64,000 nt of DNA. Origin: Micromonospora rifamycinica (GTDB taxonomy: Bacteria; Actinomycetota; Actinomycetes; Mycobacteriales; Micromonosporaceae). A program made the position numbers and the translations under genes. Positions 55,432 to 63,283 of this stretch are shown here, one piece after another. The DNA lies in NCBI RefSeq assembly GCF_900090265.1, contig NZ_LT607752.1:2170001-2234000 (forward strand), read 5' to 3'. The first letter of the stretch is position 1. The number at the start of each line of letters is the position of its first letter. The notes beneath the pieces were generated by a model. That model searched no databases and was not told the origin of the DNA. It saw only the letters and a program-made list of their open reading frames with translations.

Positions 55432-56295
55432 GTGAGCGGGGACGCGGAATACACGCAGGAGTTCGTCGACGTCGACGGTGCCCGGATCGGCATCCAGGTC
55501 TACCCGGAGCCCGCCGGAGTCCCCGACGCCCCGGCGGTGGTGATCTGGCCGGCGATGGGGGTCCGTGCCCGGTACTACCGCCCGTTCGCCACCGGGCTGC
55601 GCGCCGCCGGCCTGGCCGTCGTCGTCGCCGACCTGCGGGGCACCGGGGCCAGCACGCCCGCCCCGTCGCGGGCCTGCCGGTACGGCTACCGCGAGCTGGC
55701 CACCGACGTCGGCGCGGTCCTCGACGCGCTGAAGCCCCGGCTGGACGGCCGACCGAGGCTGCTGCTCGGGCACTCCCTCGGCGGTCAGGCGGCCCTGCTG
55801 CACCTCGCCCTGCACGGTGCCGACCGGGTCGACGGTCTCGCCCTGCTCGCCGTCGGGATGCCGTACTGGCGCACCTATCCGGGCCGACGGAGGTACGGCG
55901 TGCTGCCGTACACCCAGGGGATCGCGGCGGTCGCCGGGGCGCTCGGGGTCTGGCCGGGCTGGGGGTTCGGCGGGCGGCAGGCACGCGGGGTGATCCGCGA
56001 CTGGGCGCGCACCGGCCGGACCGGCCGGTTCCCCACCCTGGACGGGGTGGACGCCGAGGCGGCGGTGGGCCGGTTGACCCTCCCGGTGCTGGCGGTCAGC
56101 GTCGACGACGACCAGTACACCCCGCACCCGACCGTCGACCACCTCTGCGCCAAGCTCACCGCCGCGCCGGTCACCCGGCACCGGTACACGGTGGCCGAGG
56201 CGGGCGCCCCGCTGGACCACTTCGGCTGGGTCCGGGCCGGGCTGCCGTTGACCCGGCGGGTGGCCGACTTCGCGGCGGGCCTGCCCCGACGCTGA
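55432..56295 (+). CDS. Alpha/beta hydrolase
   Basis: A 287-residue alpha/beta hydrolase. Oxyanion region VIWPAMGVRARYYRPFATGL, nucleophile elbow LLLGHSLGGQAALLHL (GHSLG), acid in VSVDDDQYTP, and a late His (GAPLDHFGW). It resembles the YheT/YbeQ-like group of predicted esterases (COG4757). Substrate unknown. GTG 55432, leaderless by the preceding -10. Confidence 0.9.
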   Translation: MSGDAEYTQEFVDVDGARIGIQVYPEPAGVPDAPAVVIWPAMGVRARYYRPFATGLRAAGLAVVVADLRGTGASTPAPSRACRYGYRELATDVGAVLDALKPRLDGRPRLLLGHSLGGQAALLHLALHGADRVDGLALLAVGMPYWRTYPGRRRYGVLPYTQGIAAVAGALGVWPGWGFGGRQARGVIRDWARTGRTGRFPTLDGVDAEAAVGRLTLPVLAVSVDDDQYTPHPTVDHLCAKLTAAPVTRHRYTVAEAGAPLDHFGWVRAGLPLTRRVADFAAGLPRR

Positions 56296-56467
56296 CGCCG
56301 GACCACCCCCACCCGCCGCGCCGACGTGCCCGGTGGGCCTGCCTACCCGCCGCGCCGATGTGCGCTTTGGGCCGGGCGGCGGCACCGACGACCGTCCGGC
56401 GGCCGGGCGCGTAGCCGCCGCCGGGACGGGTATGCCGCTGCGCCCGAACACGGTGGAGGGGGATCAG

Positions 56468-57091
56468 ATGTCCGAACGACACACCGCGCTGCGCTCGATG
56501 CACGATCTGGGCCTGGCGGCCTGGTTCGGTGGCTCTCTGATGGGAGCGCTGGGCGTCAACGGAGCGGCGGCACGGATCAGCGACTCGACCCAGCGGCTCC
56601 CGGTGGCCTCCGCCGGCTGGTCGCGGTGGACCCCGGTCAACGCGGCGGCGATCGGGGCACACCTGGCCGGCGCGGTGGGCGAACTGGCCACCGAGAGTCC
56701 CCGGATGATGGCCCAGTCCGGGGTGGGCCGGATGAGCGCGGTGAAGACGGCGCTGACCGTCGGCGCGCTCGCGGTGACCGGCTACAGCCGGCTGGTCGGC
56801 ATGAAGTTGCAGAACGCCGGCAACCCGCCGGTGTCCGGGACCACCGAACCCAACTACCAGACGCCCGCCGAGGTGGCACACCGGCAGCGGCAGATGAAGG
56901 TTCTTCAGTGGACCGTCCCGGCGCTGACCGGGGCGCTGGTGGTGGTCACGGCGTACATGGGTGAGCAGCAGAAGCCGGGCCAGGTGTTCCGGGGGATGCT
57001 CGGTCGGGCCGGTGGTCTGATGGGTGCCCCGATGACGATGGGCCGCCTGGCCGCGACCGGCGCGCGGCGGCGGATGGCGATGGCCGGCTGA
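56468..57091 (+). CDS. Membrane protein of unknown function
   Basis: A 207-residue protein with about three or four hydrophobic stretches (LAAWFGGSLMGALGVNGAA; VKTALTVGALAVTGYS; LQWTVPALTGALVVVTAYMG). The order SMHDLGLAAWFGGSLMG, then GWSRWTPVNAAAIGAHLAGAV, is seen in actinobacterial membrane proteins without known role. ATG 56468 is chosen because GGAGGGGG lies upstream and the protein begins SERHTALRSMHD. Single gene. Confidence 0.82.
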   Translation: MSERHTALRSMHDLGLAAWFGGSLMGALGVNGAAARISDSTQRLPVASAGWSRWTPVNAAAIGAHLAGAVGELATESPRMMAQSGVGRMSAVKTALTVGALAVTGYSRLVGMKLQNAGNPPVSGTTEPNYQTPAEVAHRQRQMKVLQWTVPALTGALVVVTAYMGEQQKPGQVFRGMLGRAGGLMGAPMTMGRLAATGARRRMAMAG

Positions 57092-57195
57092 CCGTCGGCC
57101 GGGGACCGCCCGGTGCGGGACCTGCCGTCGCGCCGTCGACGGCGGGCCCCGCACCAGCGCGTCGGCCCGACCCGACGGCAGACGTGGTGGCGCGC

Positions 57196-58089
57196 TCACC
57201 GGGCCGCCGCCGTGGTGGGGGTCACCCCGAGCAGCTCGGCCAGCCGGGCGGCGTCCCGCTGGGCCTGCCCCGCGCAGCAGTTGTTGAACAGCACGTGCAG
57301 CTCCCCGGACCGGTCGGCCAGGTCGGTCAGCAGGTCGGCCCACCGGCGCAGCTCGTCGTCGGCGTAGGCGTACCGGAACCGGTCCTCCTTGGAGCCGTCC
57401 GCCCAGTGCGCGCTGTGGCCGTGCATCCGCACCAGCGCCGGCTCCGCCGTGCCGACCAGCACCGGCGGCACCGAGGAGGGGTGTCCCTGCGGCATGTCGA
57501 CGCCGACCAGGCTGAGGTCGTGGTCACGCAGGAAGGCCACCGTCTCGGCCGCGGCCGGGCCGTCGAACCAGGAGCCGTGCCGCACCTCCACCGCGACCCG
57601 CCACGGCCGGCACCGGTCGGCCAGCTCGACGATCCGCCGCCGGGCGCCCTCCCCCCGCACCAGCCACGGCGGGAACTGCAACAACACCGCGCCGAGCCGG
57701 TCGGCCGCCGCGAGCGGCTCCAGCGCCGCGCGGAACCGGGTCCACAGCTCGTCGTACGCCGCCTCGGGCAGGTCCCGGCGGCGGATCCGGGACGGCCCGC
57801 CGGCCGGACGCAGGTCCTTCGGCAGCACCTGCACCGGGGTCGGATGGCCGGTGAAGAGGCTGAACGCCTTGACGTCGAAGGTGAAACCCGGCGGGGTGGC
57901 CGCCGCCCAGCCGCTGGTGGTCGCCGGCACCGGGATGGCGTAGTACGAGGTGTCCACCTCGACCAGCCCGAACCGCCCGGCGTACCAGCCGAGCCGCTGG
58001 GCCGGGGTACGCGCCGACCGGGGATACCAGCCCGCCCGCAGCAGCGTCTGATCCGCCCAGGACGAGGTGCCGACCCTGATCACTCCCAT
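57196..58089 (-). CDS. DUF72 family protein
   Basis: A 297-residue DUF72 (YecE-like) protein with a TIM-barrel fold: IRVGTSSWADQTL, FGLVEVDTSYYAIP, FTFDVKAFSLFTGHP, LGAVLLQFPPWL, AVEVRHGSWFD, and the C-terminal LHVLFNNCCAGQAQRDA. Biochemical function is unknown for the family. ATG 58089 gives the conserved MGVIRVGTSSW start; the frame continues open upstream without homology. It is divergent from the DinB gene. Confidence 0.92.
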   Translation of the reverse strand: MGVIRVGTSSWADQTLLRAGWYPRSARTPAQRLGWYAGRFGLVEVDTSYYAIPVPATTSGWAAATPPGFTFDVKAFSLFTGHPTPVQVLPKDLRPAGGPSRIRRRDLPEAAYDELWTRFRAALEPLAAADRLGAVLLQFPPWLVRGEGARRRIVELADRCRPWRVAVEVRHGSWFDGPAAAETVAFLRDHDLSLVGVDMPQGHPSSVPPVLVGTAEPALVRMHGHSAHWADGSKEDRFRYAYADDELRRWADLLTDLADRSGELHVLFNNCCAGQAQRDAARLAELLGVTPTTAAAR

Positions 58090-58203
58090 GTGGTCCAGTG
58101 CACCGCCCGGCGACCGGATCGGCAACCGCTGGCGGGCACCGGGAGTGTCGGAGGGTGGGCCTAGCGTGATCCCCGACGACATCGACGATGGAGGGTTACC
58201 GCG

Positions 58204-58710
58204 ATGACCACTACCGACCGGGTGCTCACCGGCGAACGGGCCGACCTGTTGCAGACCATCGGCAAGCACCGCGGTTTCCTGCGGCAGACCGTGCAGGGGC
58301 TGACCGACGAGCAGGCGGCGACCCGCAGCACCGCCAGCGAGCTGTGCCTGGGTGGCCTGATCAAGCATGTGACCTCGGTGGAGCACCGGTGGGCGCGGTT
58401 CATGGCCGGCGGGGCCGAGGCGATGGAGAGCGAGCCGGTGGACTGGGCCGGCATGTTCCGGATGTCCGCCGACGAGACCCTGACCGGCCTGCTCGCCGGC
58501 TACGCCGCGACGGCGGCCCGCACCGACGAGCTGATCGCCACCCTCGACCTGGACGCGAGCCACCCGTTGCCGGTGGCCCCCTGGTTCGAGCCGGGCGCGA
58601 GCTGGTCGGTGCGCCGCACGCTGCTGCACGTGATCGCGGAGACCGCCCAGCACGCCGGGCACGCCGACATCATCCGCGAGTCGATCGACGGGGCCAAGAC
58701 GATGGGCTGA
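58204..58710 (+). CDS. DinB-fold protein (DUF664)
   Basis: A 168-residue four-helix DinB/YfiT-like protein: ERADLLQTIGKHRGFLRQT, LGGLIKHVTSVEHRWARFM (metal His), and VRRTLLHVIAETAQHAGHADIIRE with the C-terminal His pair. Actinobacterial members are often mycothiol-dependent transferases. GGAGGG precedes ATG 58204, and a -10-like TAGCGT lies at 58162-58167. Substrate unknown. Confidence 0.9.
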   Translation: MTTTDRVLTGERADLLQTIGKHRGFLRQTVQGLTDEQAATRSTASELCLGGLIKHVTSVEHRWARFMAGGAEAMESEPVDWAGMFRMSADETLTGLLAGYAATAARTDELIATLDLDASHPLPVAPWFEPGASWSVRRTLLHVIAETAQHAGHADIIRESIDGAKTMG

Positions 58711-58841
58711 CCTCCCGGCCGGTCGGCGGGGGGCGGTCCCTGGTGGTTCCCACCGTCGCCGCCCGGCTCCGGTGTGACCGGGGTCACCGGTAACCGTGCG
58801 GGCGTGACGTCCCGCCCGGGGACGGCGCTGAGGAGCACGAG

Positions 58842-59090
58842 ATGATCCGACACCCGCTGGACCCGGAAACCGCCGAACGGCTGCTCAGCGGGCCGACCGC
58901 CGGGCCGGAGGGCGGCCTGGGGGCGCTGCTCGCGGCGCTCCGCGCCGCTGCGACCCCGGCCGAGCTGCGCGGTGAGCCCGCCGTGATGTCGGCGTTCCGG
59001 GCCGCCCGGTCCGGCCGCCCGCAGCCCGCGTCGCCCGGTCCGGCCGGCGGTTCCTCTCCCCCTCCCGGTGTGCCCACCGGGCGATCGTGA
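58842..59090 (+). CDS. Small protein resembling the cytosolic domain of anti-sigma-like membrane proteins
   Basis: 82 residues: HPLDPETAERLLSG, then LGALLAALRAAATPAELRGE and VMSAFRAAR, ending in a Pro/Ser-rich tail. The same pattern begins membrane-anchored proteins that actinomycetes encode next to ECF sigma factor genes. Here there is no membrane segment and no sigma factor gene adjacent. It is either a free-standing version or a remnant. ATG 58842 has GAGGAGC about ten bases upstream. Confidence 0.7.
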   Translation: MIRHPLDPETAERLLSGPTAGPEGGLGALLAALRAAATPAELRGEPAVMSAFRAARSGRPQPASPGPAGGSSPPPGVPTGRS

Positions 59091-59120
59091 CCGGTGTGCC
59101 CGCCGGGGAGAGCGTGCCGG

Positions 59121-59627
59121 TCAGGGCCGGAGCAGGCCCCGCAGGTAGGCGGCCTGGCCGACGTGTTGCAGATCGTCGGAGACGATGCTGACCAGCCGGA
59201 CCCCGAGGGTCACCGGGGGATCCCAGTGCTCGTCGACCACCCGGTCCAGGTCCGCCGGGCGCAGCCCGGCCAGGAACCCGCGGGTACGCTCCGCCACCGC
59301 CCCGTGGTAGCCGACCAGCGCCTCCGCGCTCTCCGGGCGCACCGCGGCGACCTGCTCCGGGGTGTGGCCGAAACCGGTGTCGGCGGGGTCGGCGGGCAGC
59401 CCGAACCGGGCCGCCCAGTCGCCGGTGGCCCAGACCTGGTCGGCCCCGGACAGCTCGGCGACCTGCTGGTCCTGGATCCGGGTGAGGTGCCAGACCAGCC
59501 AGCCGACCGGGTTGGCGCCCTCATCGGGTGCCCGGCGCAGCTCGTCGGGGCTGAGCCCGTCCACCGCCGCGCGGACCAGGTCGGGCAGTTGGCCGTAGGC
59601 TTCGGTCAGCAGGTCGTCGACGTTCAC
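59121..59627 (-). CDS. DinB-fold protein (mycothiol-dependent type)
   Basis: A 168-residue DinB-like protein: MNVDDLLTEAYGQLPDLVR, ANPVGWLVWHLTRIQDQQVAEL (first metal His), and VRLVSIVSDDLQHVGQAAYLRG (second His). VWHLTRIQD is typical of the group annotated as mycothiol-dependent maleylpyruvate isomerase or related. ATG 59627 with GGAGGAAC upstream. It is not closely similar to the other DinB-fold gene at 58204. Confidence 0.9.
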   Translation of the reverse strand: MNVDDLLTEAYGQLPDLVRAAVDGLSPDELRRAPDEGANPVGWLVWHLTRIQDQQVAELSGADQVWATGDWAARFGLPADPADTGFGHTPEQVAAVRPESAEALVGYHGAVAERTRGFLAGLRPADLDRVVDEHWDPPVTLGVRLVSIVSDDLQHVGQAAYLRGLLRP

Positions 59628-59746
59628 CGGTTCCTCCTCGGCACGGGGCTTACCAGACCGGGATACCGCTGACGGACCCCGGCAAACCGCGTCGGGGTGA
59701 TCTTCTGCCCGCGGCGCCGTCGTCCTCCCGTCAGCCGGCCGGGCGC

Positions 59747-60118
59747 TCAGCTGGCCGGTTCGGGCCGGGTGATCGCCCAGCTACGGCCGTTCGGTGCCCG
59801 CAGCAGCACCTCCCGGGCCGGGCCGCCGGCCGCGCTGACCCCGCCACCGGCCGCCACCGCCCGGCGCAGCACCTCGTCCGGGTCGGTGACGTCGACGGTG
59901 AGCACCGGCAGTCCGCAGGTCGCCGCGAGCGGGTCGGCCCATTCGCTGACGGTGAACCAGTGGCCGTCGACCACGAGGTCGGCGGCGAGCACCCGGCCGT
60001 CGGGCAGACACTCCAGCCGGTGCGGCACGGCGTCGAAGACGCGGGTGTAGAACGCGATGGCGTCGGCCGCGTCGGTGACCGTGAGGCACGGCACGGCTGG
60101 GGGGAACGCGGAGGTCAT
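59747..60118 (-). CDS. VOC (glyoxalase-like) family protein
   Basis: A 123-residue vicinal-oxygen-chelate protein: PCLTVTDAADAIAFYTRVFDA, RLECLPDGRVLAADLVVDGHWF (read in parts) and VLLRAPNGRSWAITR. It resembles PhnB/antibiotic-resistance-type VOC proteins; the metal residues are not all evident and the substrate is unknown. ATG 60118 is preferred because the frame upstream is not VOC-like. Single gene. Confidence 0.88.
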   Translation of the reverse strand: MTSAFPPAVPCLTVTDAADAIAFYTRVFDAVPHRLECLPDGRVLAADLVVDGHWFTVSEWADPLAATCGLPVLTVDVTDPDEVLRRAVAAGGGVSAAGGPAREVLLRAPNGRSWAITRPEPAS

Positions 60119-60309
60119 GATGGCGGTGCCACCCTTCCCGTCGACCGGTGACGGATCGATCGTGGTCGACGGTAGGCGGACGGCGGGCACCCCGGCACCC
60201 TTACCCGACCCCTGACCCGCCCCGGGGGTGGTGGCGGACCGGTCGACCGCACTAGCGTCGGCGGGACCGGACCGCGTGCCCGCGGGCTCCGGCCGAGGGA
60301 CCGGGAGGC

Positions 60310-61752
60310 GTGGACGTGTCACTGCTGGCCGCGATGTCGTCGTCGATGGACGAGCGCCCCGACCGGATCCGGATCGGCGACCGGTCGGCCTCCCCGCCCC
60401 GGCTGCGGGAGTGGGCCGCCGCGGTCGCCGACGACCTGCACGGCACGGACCGGGTCGCGATCGAGACCACCCCCACGATGGAGACCGTGGTCGGCGTGGT
60501 GGGCGCGCTGCTGGCCGGTACGGCGGTGGTGCCGGTGCCGCCGGACGCGGGCCCCCGCGAGCGGGAGCACATCCTGCGCGACTCGGGGGCGCGGGCACTG
60601 CTCGTGCCGGCGGGCGCGGGCACGGCGGGTACGACCCGGGGCGGCGGCCCGGCGGCGGACGGTTCCGGGCTGCCGGTCGTACCGGTCGACCTGCGGCGGA
60701 CCTCGGCGACCAGGCATCCGGAGCCCGGGCCGGAGCGGACCGCCCTGATCCTCTACACCAGCGGGACCACCGGCGCCCCGAAGGGGGCGCTGCTCTCCCG
60801 GGGAGCGATCGCCACCTGCCTGGACGGGCTGGCCGAGGCCTGGCGGTGGACACCGGACGATCTGCTGGTGCACGGGTTGCCGCTGTTCCACGTGCACGGG
60901 CTGGTGCTCGGTGTGCTCGGTCCGCTGCGGATCGGCAGCCGCCTGCACCACGTGGGTCGGCCGCAGCCGGAGCGGTACGCGGCGGCCGGCGGGACGCTGT
61001 ACTTCGGCGTACCGACGATCTGGTCCCGGATCGCCGCCACCCCGACCGCCGCGCGGGCGCTGCGGTCGGCCCGGCTGCTGGTGTCGGGCAGCGCGGCGCT
61101 GCCCACCGCGGTCTTCGACGGCCTGGCCGCGCTGACCGGGCACCGGATGGTCGAGCGGTACGGCATGACGGAGACCCTGATCACGGTGAGCGCCCGCGCG
61201 GACGGCCCACGCCGGCCGGGTGCCGTCGGGCTTGCCCTGCCCGGGGTCCGCACCCGGATCGTCGACGAGCAGGGCCGGGACCTGCCGGCCGACGGGACCG
61301 CCATGGGTGAGCTGCTGGTCGCCGGTCCGACCCTCTTCGACGGCTACCTGAACCGGCCGGACGCCGACGCGGCGAGCCGCAGCGCCGATGGCTGGTTCCG
61401 GACCGGTGACGTCGCCACCATCGGCCCGGACGGATGGCACCGGATCGTCGGGCGGGCGAGCACCGACCTGATCAAGAGCGGCGGCTACCGGATCGGGGCG
61501 GGTGAGGTCGAGGAGGCGTTGCTGGCCCACCCGGCGGTACGCGAGGCGGCGGTGGTGGGCCTGCCGCACCCGGACCTGGGGCAGCAGGTCACCGCGTTCG
61601 TGGTCGCCGACGGGGTGACCGGTGCCGAGCTGGTGGACTTCGTCGCCCGGCAGCTGTCGGTGCACAAGCGCCCCCGGGTGGTCCGGTTGGTCGACGCGCT
61701 GCCCCGTAACGCCCTGGGCAAGGTGCAGAAGAAGCGCCTCGTCGAGGGGTGA
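60310..61752 (+). CDS. matB: Malonyl-CoA synthetase MatB-like acyl-CoA ligase
   Basis: A 480-residue ANL ligase close in pattern to Streptomyces MatB: LILYTSGTTGAPKGALLSRG, DDLLVHGLPLFHVHGLVLGV, LLVSGSAALPTAVF, VERYGMTETLITVS, GWFRTGDVATIGPDGW, IVGRASTDLIKSGGYRIGAG, and terminal Lys in NALGKVQKKRL. It would form malonyl- or methylmalonyl-CoA from the free diacid. A GTG start at 60310, with a -10-like TAGCGT at 60253-60258. No malonate transporter or decarboxylase gene is adjacent. Confidence 0.88.
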   Translation: MDVSLLAAMSSSMDERPDRIRIGDRSASPPRLREWAAAVADDLHGTDRVAIETTPTMETVVGVVGALLAGTAVVPVPPDAGPREREHILRDSGARALLVPAGAGTAGTTRGGGPAADGSGLPVVPVDLRRTSATRHPEPGPERTALILYTSGTTGAPKGALLSRGAIATCLDGLAEAWRWTPDDLLVHGLPLFHVHGLVLGVLGPLRIGSRLHHVGRPQPERYAAAGGTLYFGVPTIWSRIAATPTAARALRSARLLVSGSAALPTAVFDGLAALTGHRMVERYGMTETLITVSARADGPRRPGAVGLALPGVRTRIVDEQGRDLPADGTAMGELLVAGPTLFDGYLNRPDADAASRSADGWFRTGDVATIGPDGWHRIVGRASTDLIKSGGYRIGAGEVEEALLAHPAVREAAVVGLPHPDLGQQVTAFVVADGVTGAELVDFVARQLSVHKRPRVVRLVDALPRNALGKVQKKRLVEG

Positions 61753-61756
61753 CGGA

Positions 61757-62596
61757 TCAGACCTGGGCGGGTGCGGGCAGCACCGGGCGCAGCCACGAGT
61801 CGAGGCGGGTCCGGTGCCGCCACTCCCGGGGGTAGCCGACGGAGACCTCCTCGAACCGGACCCCGTCGTGCCAGGTGACCCGGGGGATGTGCAGGTGGCC
61901 GTAGATCACCGTGCGGGCGTGGAAGCGGCGATGCCAGTCGGCGGTGAGTTCGGTCCCGCACCACTGGGCGAACTCGGGATAGCGCAGGATGTCGGTGGGC
62001 ATCCGCACCAGCGGGTAGTGGTTGACCAGGACCTTCGGCACCGCCGGGTCGCAGTCGGCGAGCCGGGCCTCGGTGCGGGTCACCCGCGCCCGGCACCAGG
62101 CGTCCCGGCTCGGGTACGGGTCGGGGTGCAGGAAGACCTCGTCGGCGCAGACCACCCCGGCGGCGTGGGCGCGGGCCAGGGCCTGCTCCTTGCTGGTCAC
62201 GCCCGGCTCGCGGAACGAGTAGTCGTAGCCGACGAACAGTGGCGCCACCAGCAGCGGGCCACCGGCCCCGGTCCAGACCGGGTAGTCGTCCTCGGGGGTG
62301 CTCACGCCCAGCTCCCGGCACTGCCGCACGATGGCCTGGTAGCGGGCCTCGCCGCGCAGCCGGACGGGATCCTGCGAGTGGGTCCACAGCTCGTGGTTGC
62401 CGGGCGCCCAGATGACCTTGGCGAACCGTTCGCTGAGCAGCTTCAGCGCCCAGGTGACGTCGGCGAAGAGTTCGGCGACGTCACCGGCGACGATCAGCCA
62501 GTCGCCGGCCGCGGCGGGCCGCAGGCTCTCCACGATCTTCCGGTTCTCCGGGTACGCCACGTGCAGGTCGCTGACCGCGTAGATGCCGGCGTTCAT
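61757..62596 (-). CDS. Metallophosphoesterase
   Basis: A 279-residue calcineurin-like phosphoesterase: YAVSDLHVAYPENRKIVES (DxH), WLIVAGDVAEL (GDxxE), VIWAPGNHELWT (GNHE), LVNHYPLV, and VIYGHLHIPRVTWHDGVRFEEVSVGYP (GHxH). It has the actinobacterial pattern often found beside phosphopantetheinyl transferase genes, as here (49 bp downstream of the PPTase). Substrate unknown. ATG 62596. Confidence 0.92.
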   Translation of the reverse strand: MNAGIYAVSDLHVAYPENRKIVESLRPAAAGDWLIVAGDVAELFADVTWALKLLSERFAKVIWAPGNHELWTHSQDPVRLRGEARYQAIVRQCRELGVSTPEDDYPVWTGAGGPLLVAPLFVGYDYSFREPGVTSKEQALARAHAAGVVCADEVFLHPDPYPSRDAWCRARVTRTEARLADCDPAVPKVLVNHYPLVRMPTDILRYPEFAQWCGTELTADWHRRFHARTVIYGHLHIPRVTWHDGVRFEEVSVGYPREWRHRTRLDSWLRPVLPAPAQV

Positions 62597-62644
62597 GTGT
62601 GGTCCCCTCGTTCAGCCAGGTCGGTTGCCGGGTCCTGGGGTGGC

Positions 62645-63283
62645 TCAGTTCGGTACGGCGACGACGGCCAGGGTCAGGCCGGCGTCGTGCAGGTAGCAGC
62701 CTCCGAAGTCCCGACCGCGACCGGGGACGAGGACGCGGGCGGTGAAGGTGCGGTCGGCCGGGTGGAGGGTGATCCGGGCCTCGTCGAAGCCGAGGAAGAC
62801 CCCGGTCACCGGGAACCACGCCTTGTAGAGGGCCTCCTTGGCGCTGAACAGCAGCCGGTCCCAGTGCGGGCCGGGGGCGTCGGCGGTCAGCCGGCGCACC
62901 ATGGCCCGCTCGTCGGGCAGGGCGATGGCGTCGAGCACGCCGTCGGGCAGCGGGGCGTCGGGTTCGGCGTCGATGCCGATGGTCTCGACGTCGTCCCGGC
63001 GGGCGACCACGGCAGCCCGGTAGCCGTCGCAGTGGGTGAGGCTGCCGACCACGCCGGCCGGCCAGACGGGCGCGCCCCGGTCCCCGGTGAGCACCGGGGC
63101 GGGCGGCTGACCGAGGGCGCGCAGGGCCCGGTGGGCACAGGTGCGGGCGGTGGTGAACTCGCGTCGCCGCTTCTCGACGGCGCGGGCCACCAGGGCCGCC
63201 TCCTCGGGGTGCAGCGGTTCGGTGTCGGTGTCGTCGAACGCCTCGACGGCGACGGCGCCGGTCGGCACGAGCTGCTCGATCAT
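62645..63283 (-). CDS. 4'-phosphopantetheinyl transferase (Sfp/EntD type)
   Basis: A 212-residue PPTase: VEKRRREFTTARTCAHRAL, VWPAGVVGSLTHCDGYRAA, the metal site IGIDAEPDAPL, and LLFSAKEALYKAWFPVTG (WxxKEAxxK). It activates carrier proteins of polyketide, non-ribosomal peptide or fatty acid systems by adding phosphopantetheine. ATG 63283 overlaps the stop of the preceding gene (ATGA). Presumably the general Sfp-type enzyme of the cell. Confidence 0.93.
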   Translation of the reverse strand: MIEQLVPTGAVAVEAFDDTDTEPLHPEEAALVARAVEKRRREFTTARTCAHRALRALGQPPAPVLTGDRGAPVWPAGVVGSLTHCDGYRAAVVARRDDVETIGIDAEPDAPLPDGVLDAIALPDERAMVRRLTADAPGPHWDRLLFSAKEALYKAWFPVTGVFLGFDEARITLHPADRTFTARVLVPGRGRDFGGCYLHDAGLTLAVVAVPN

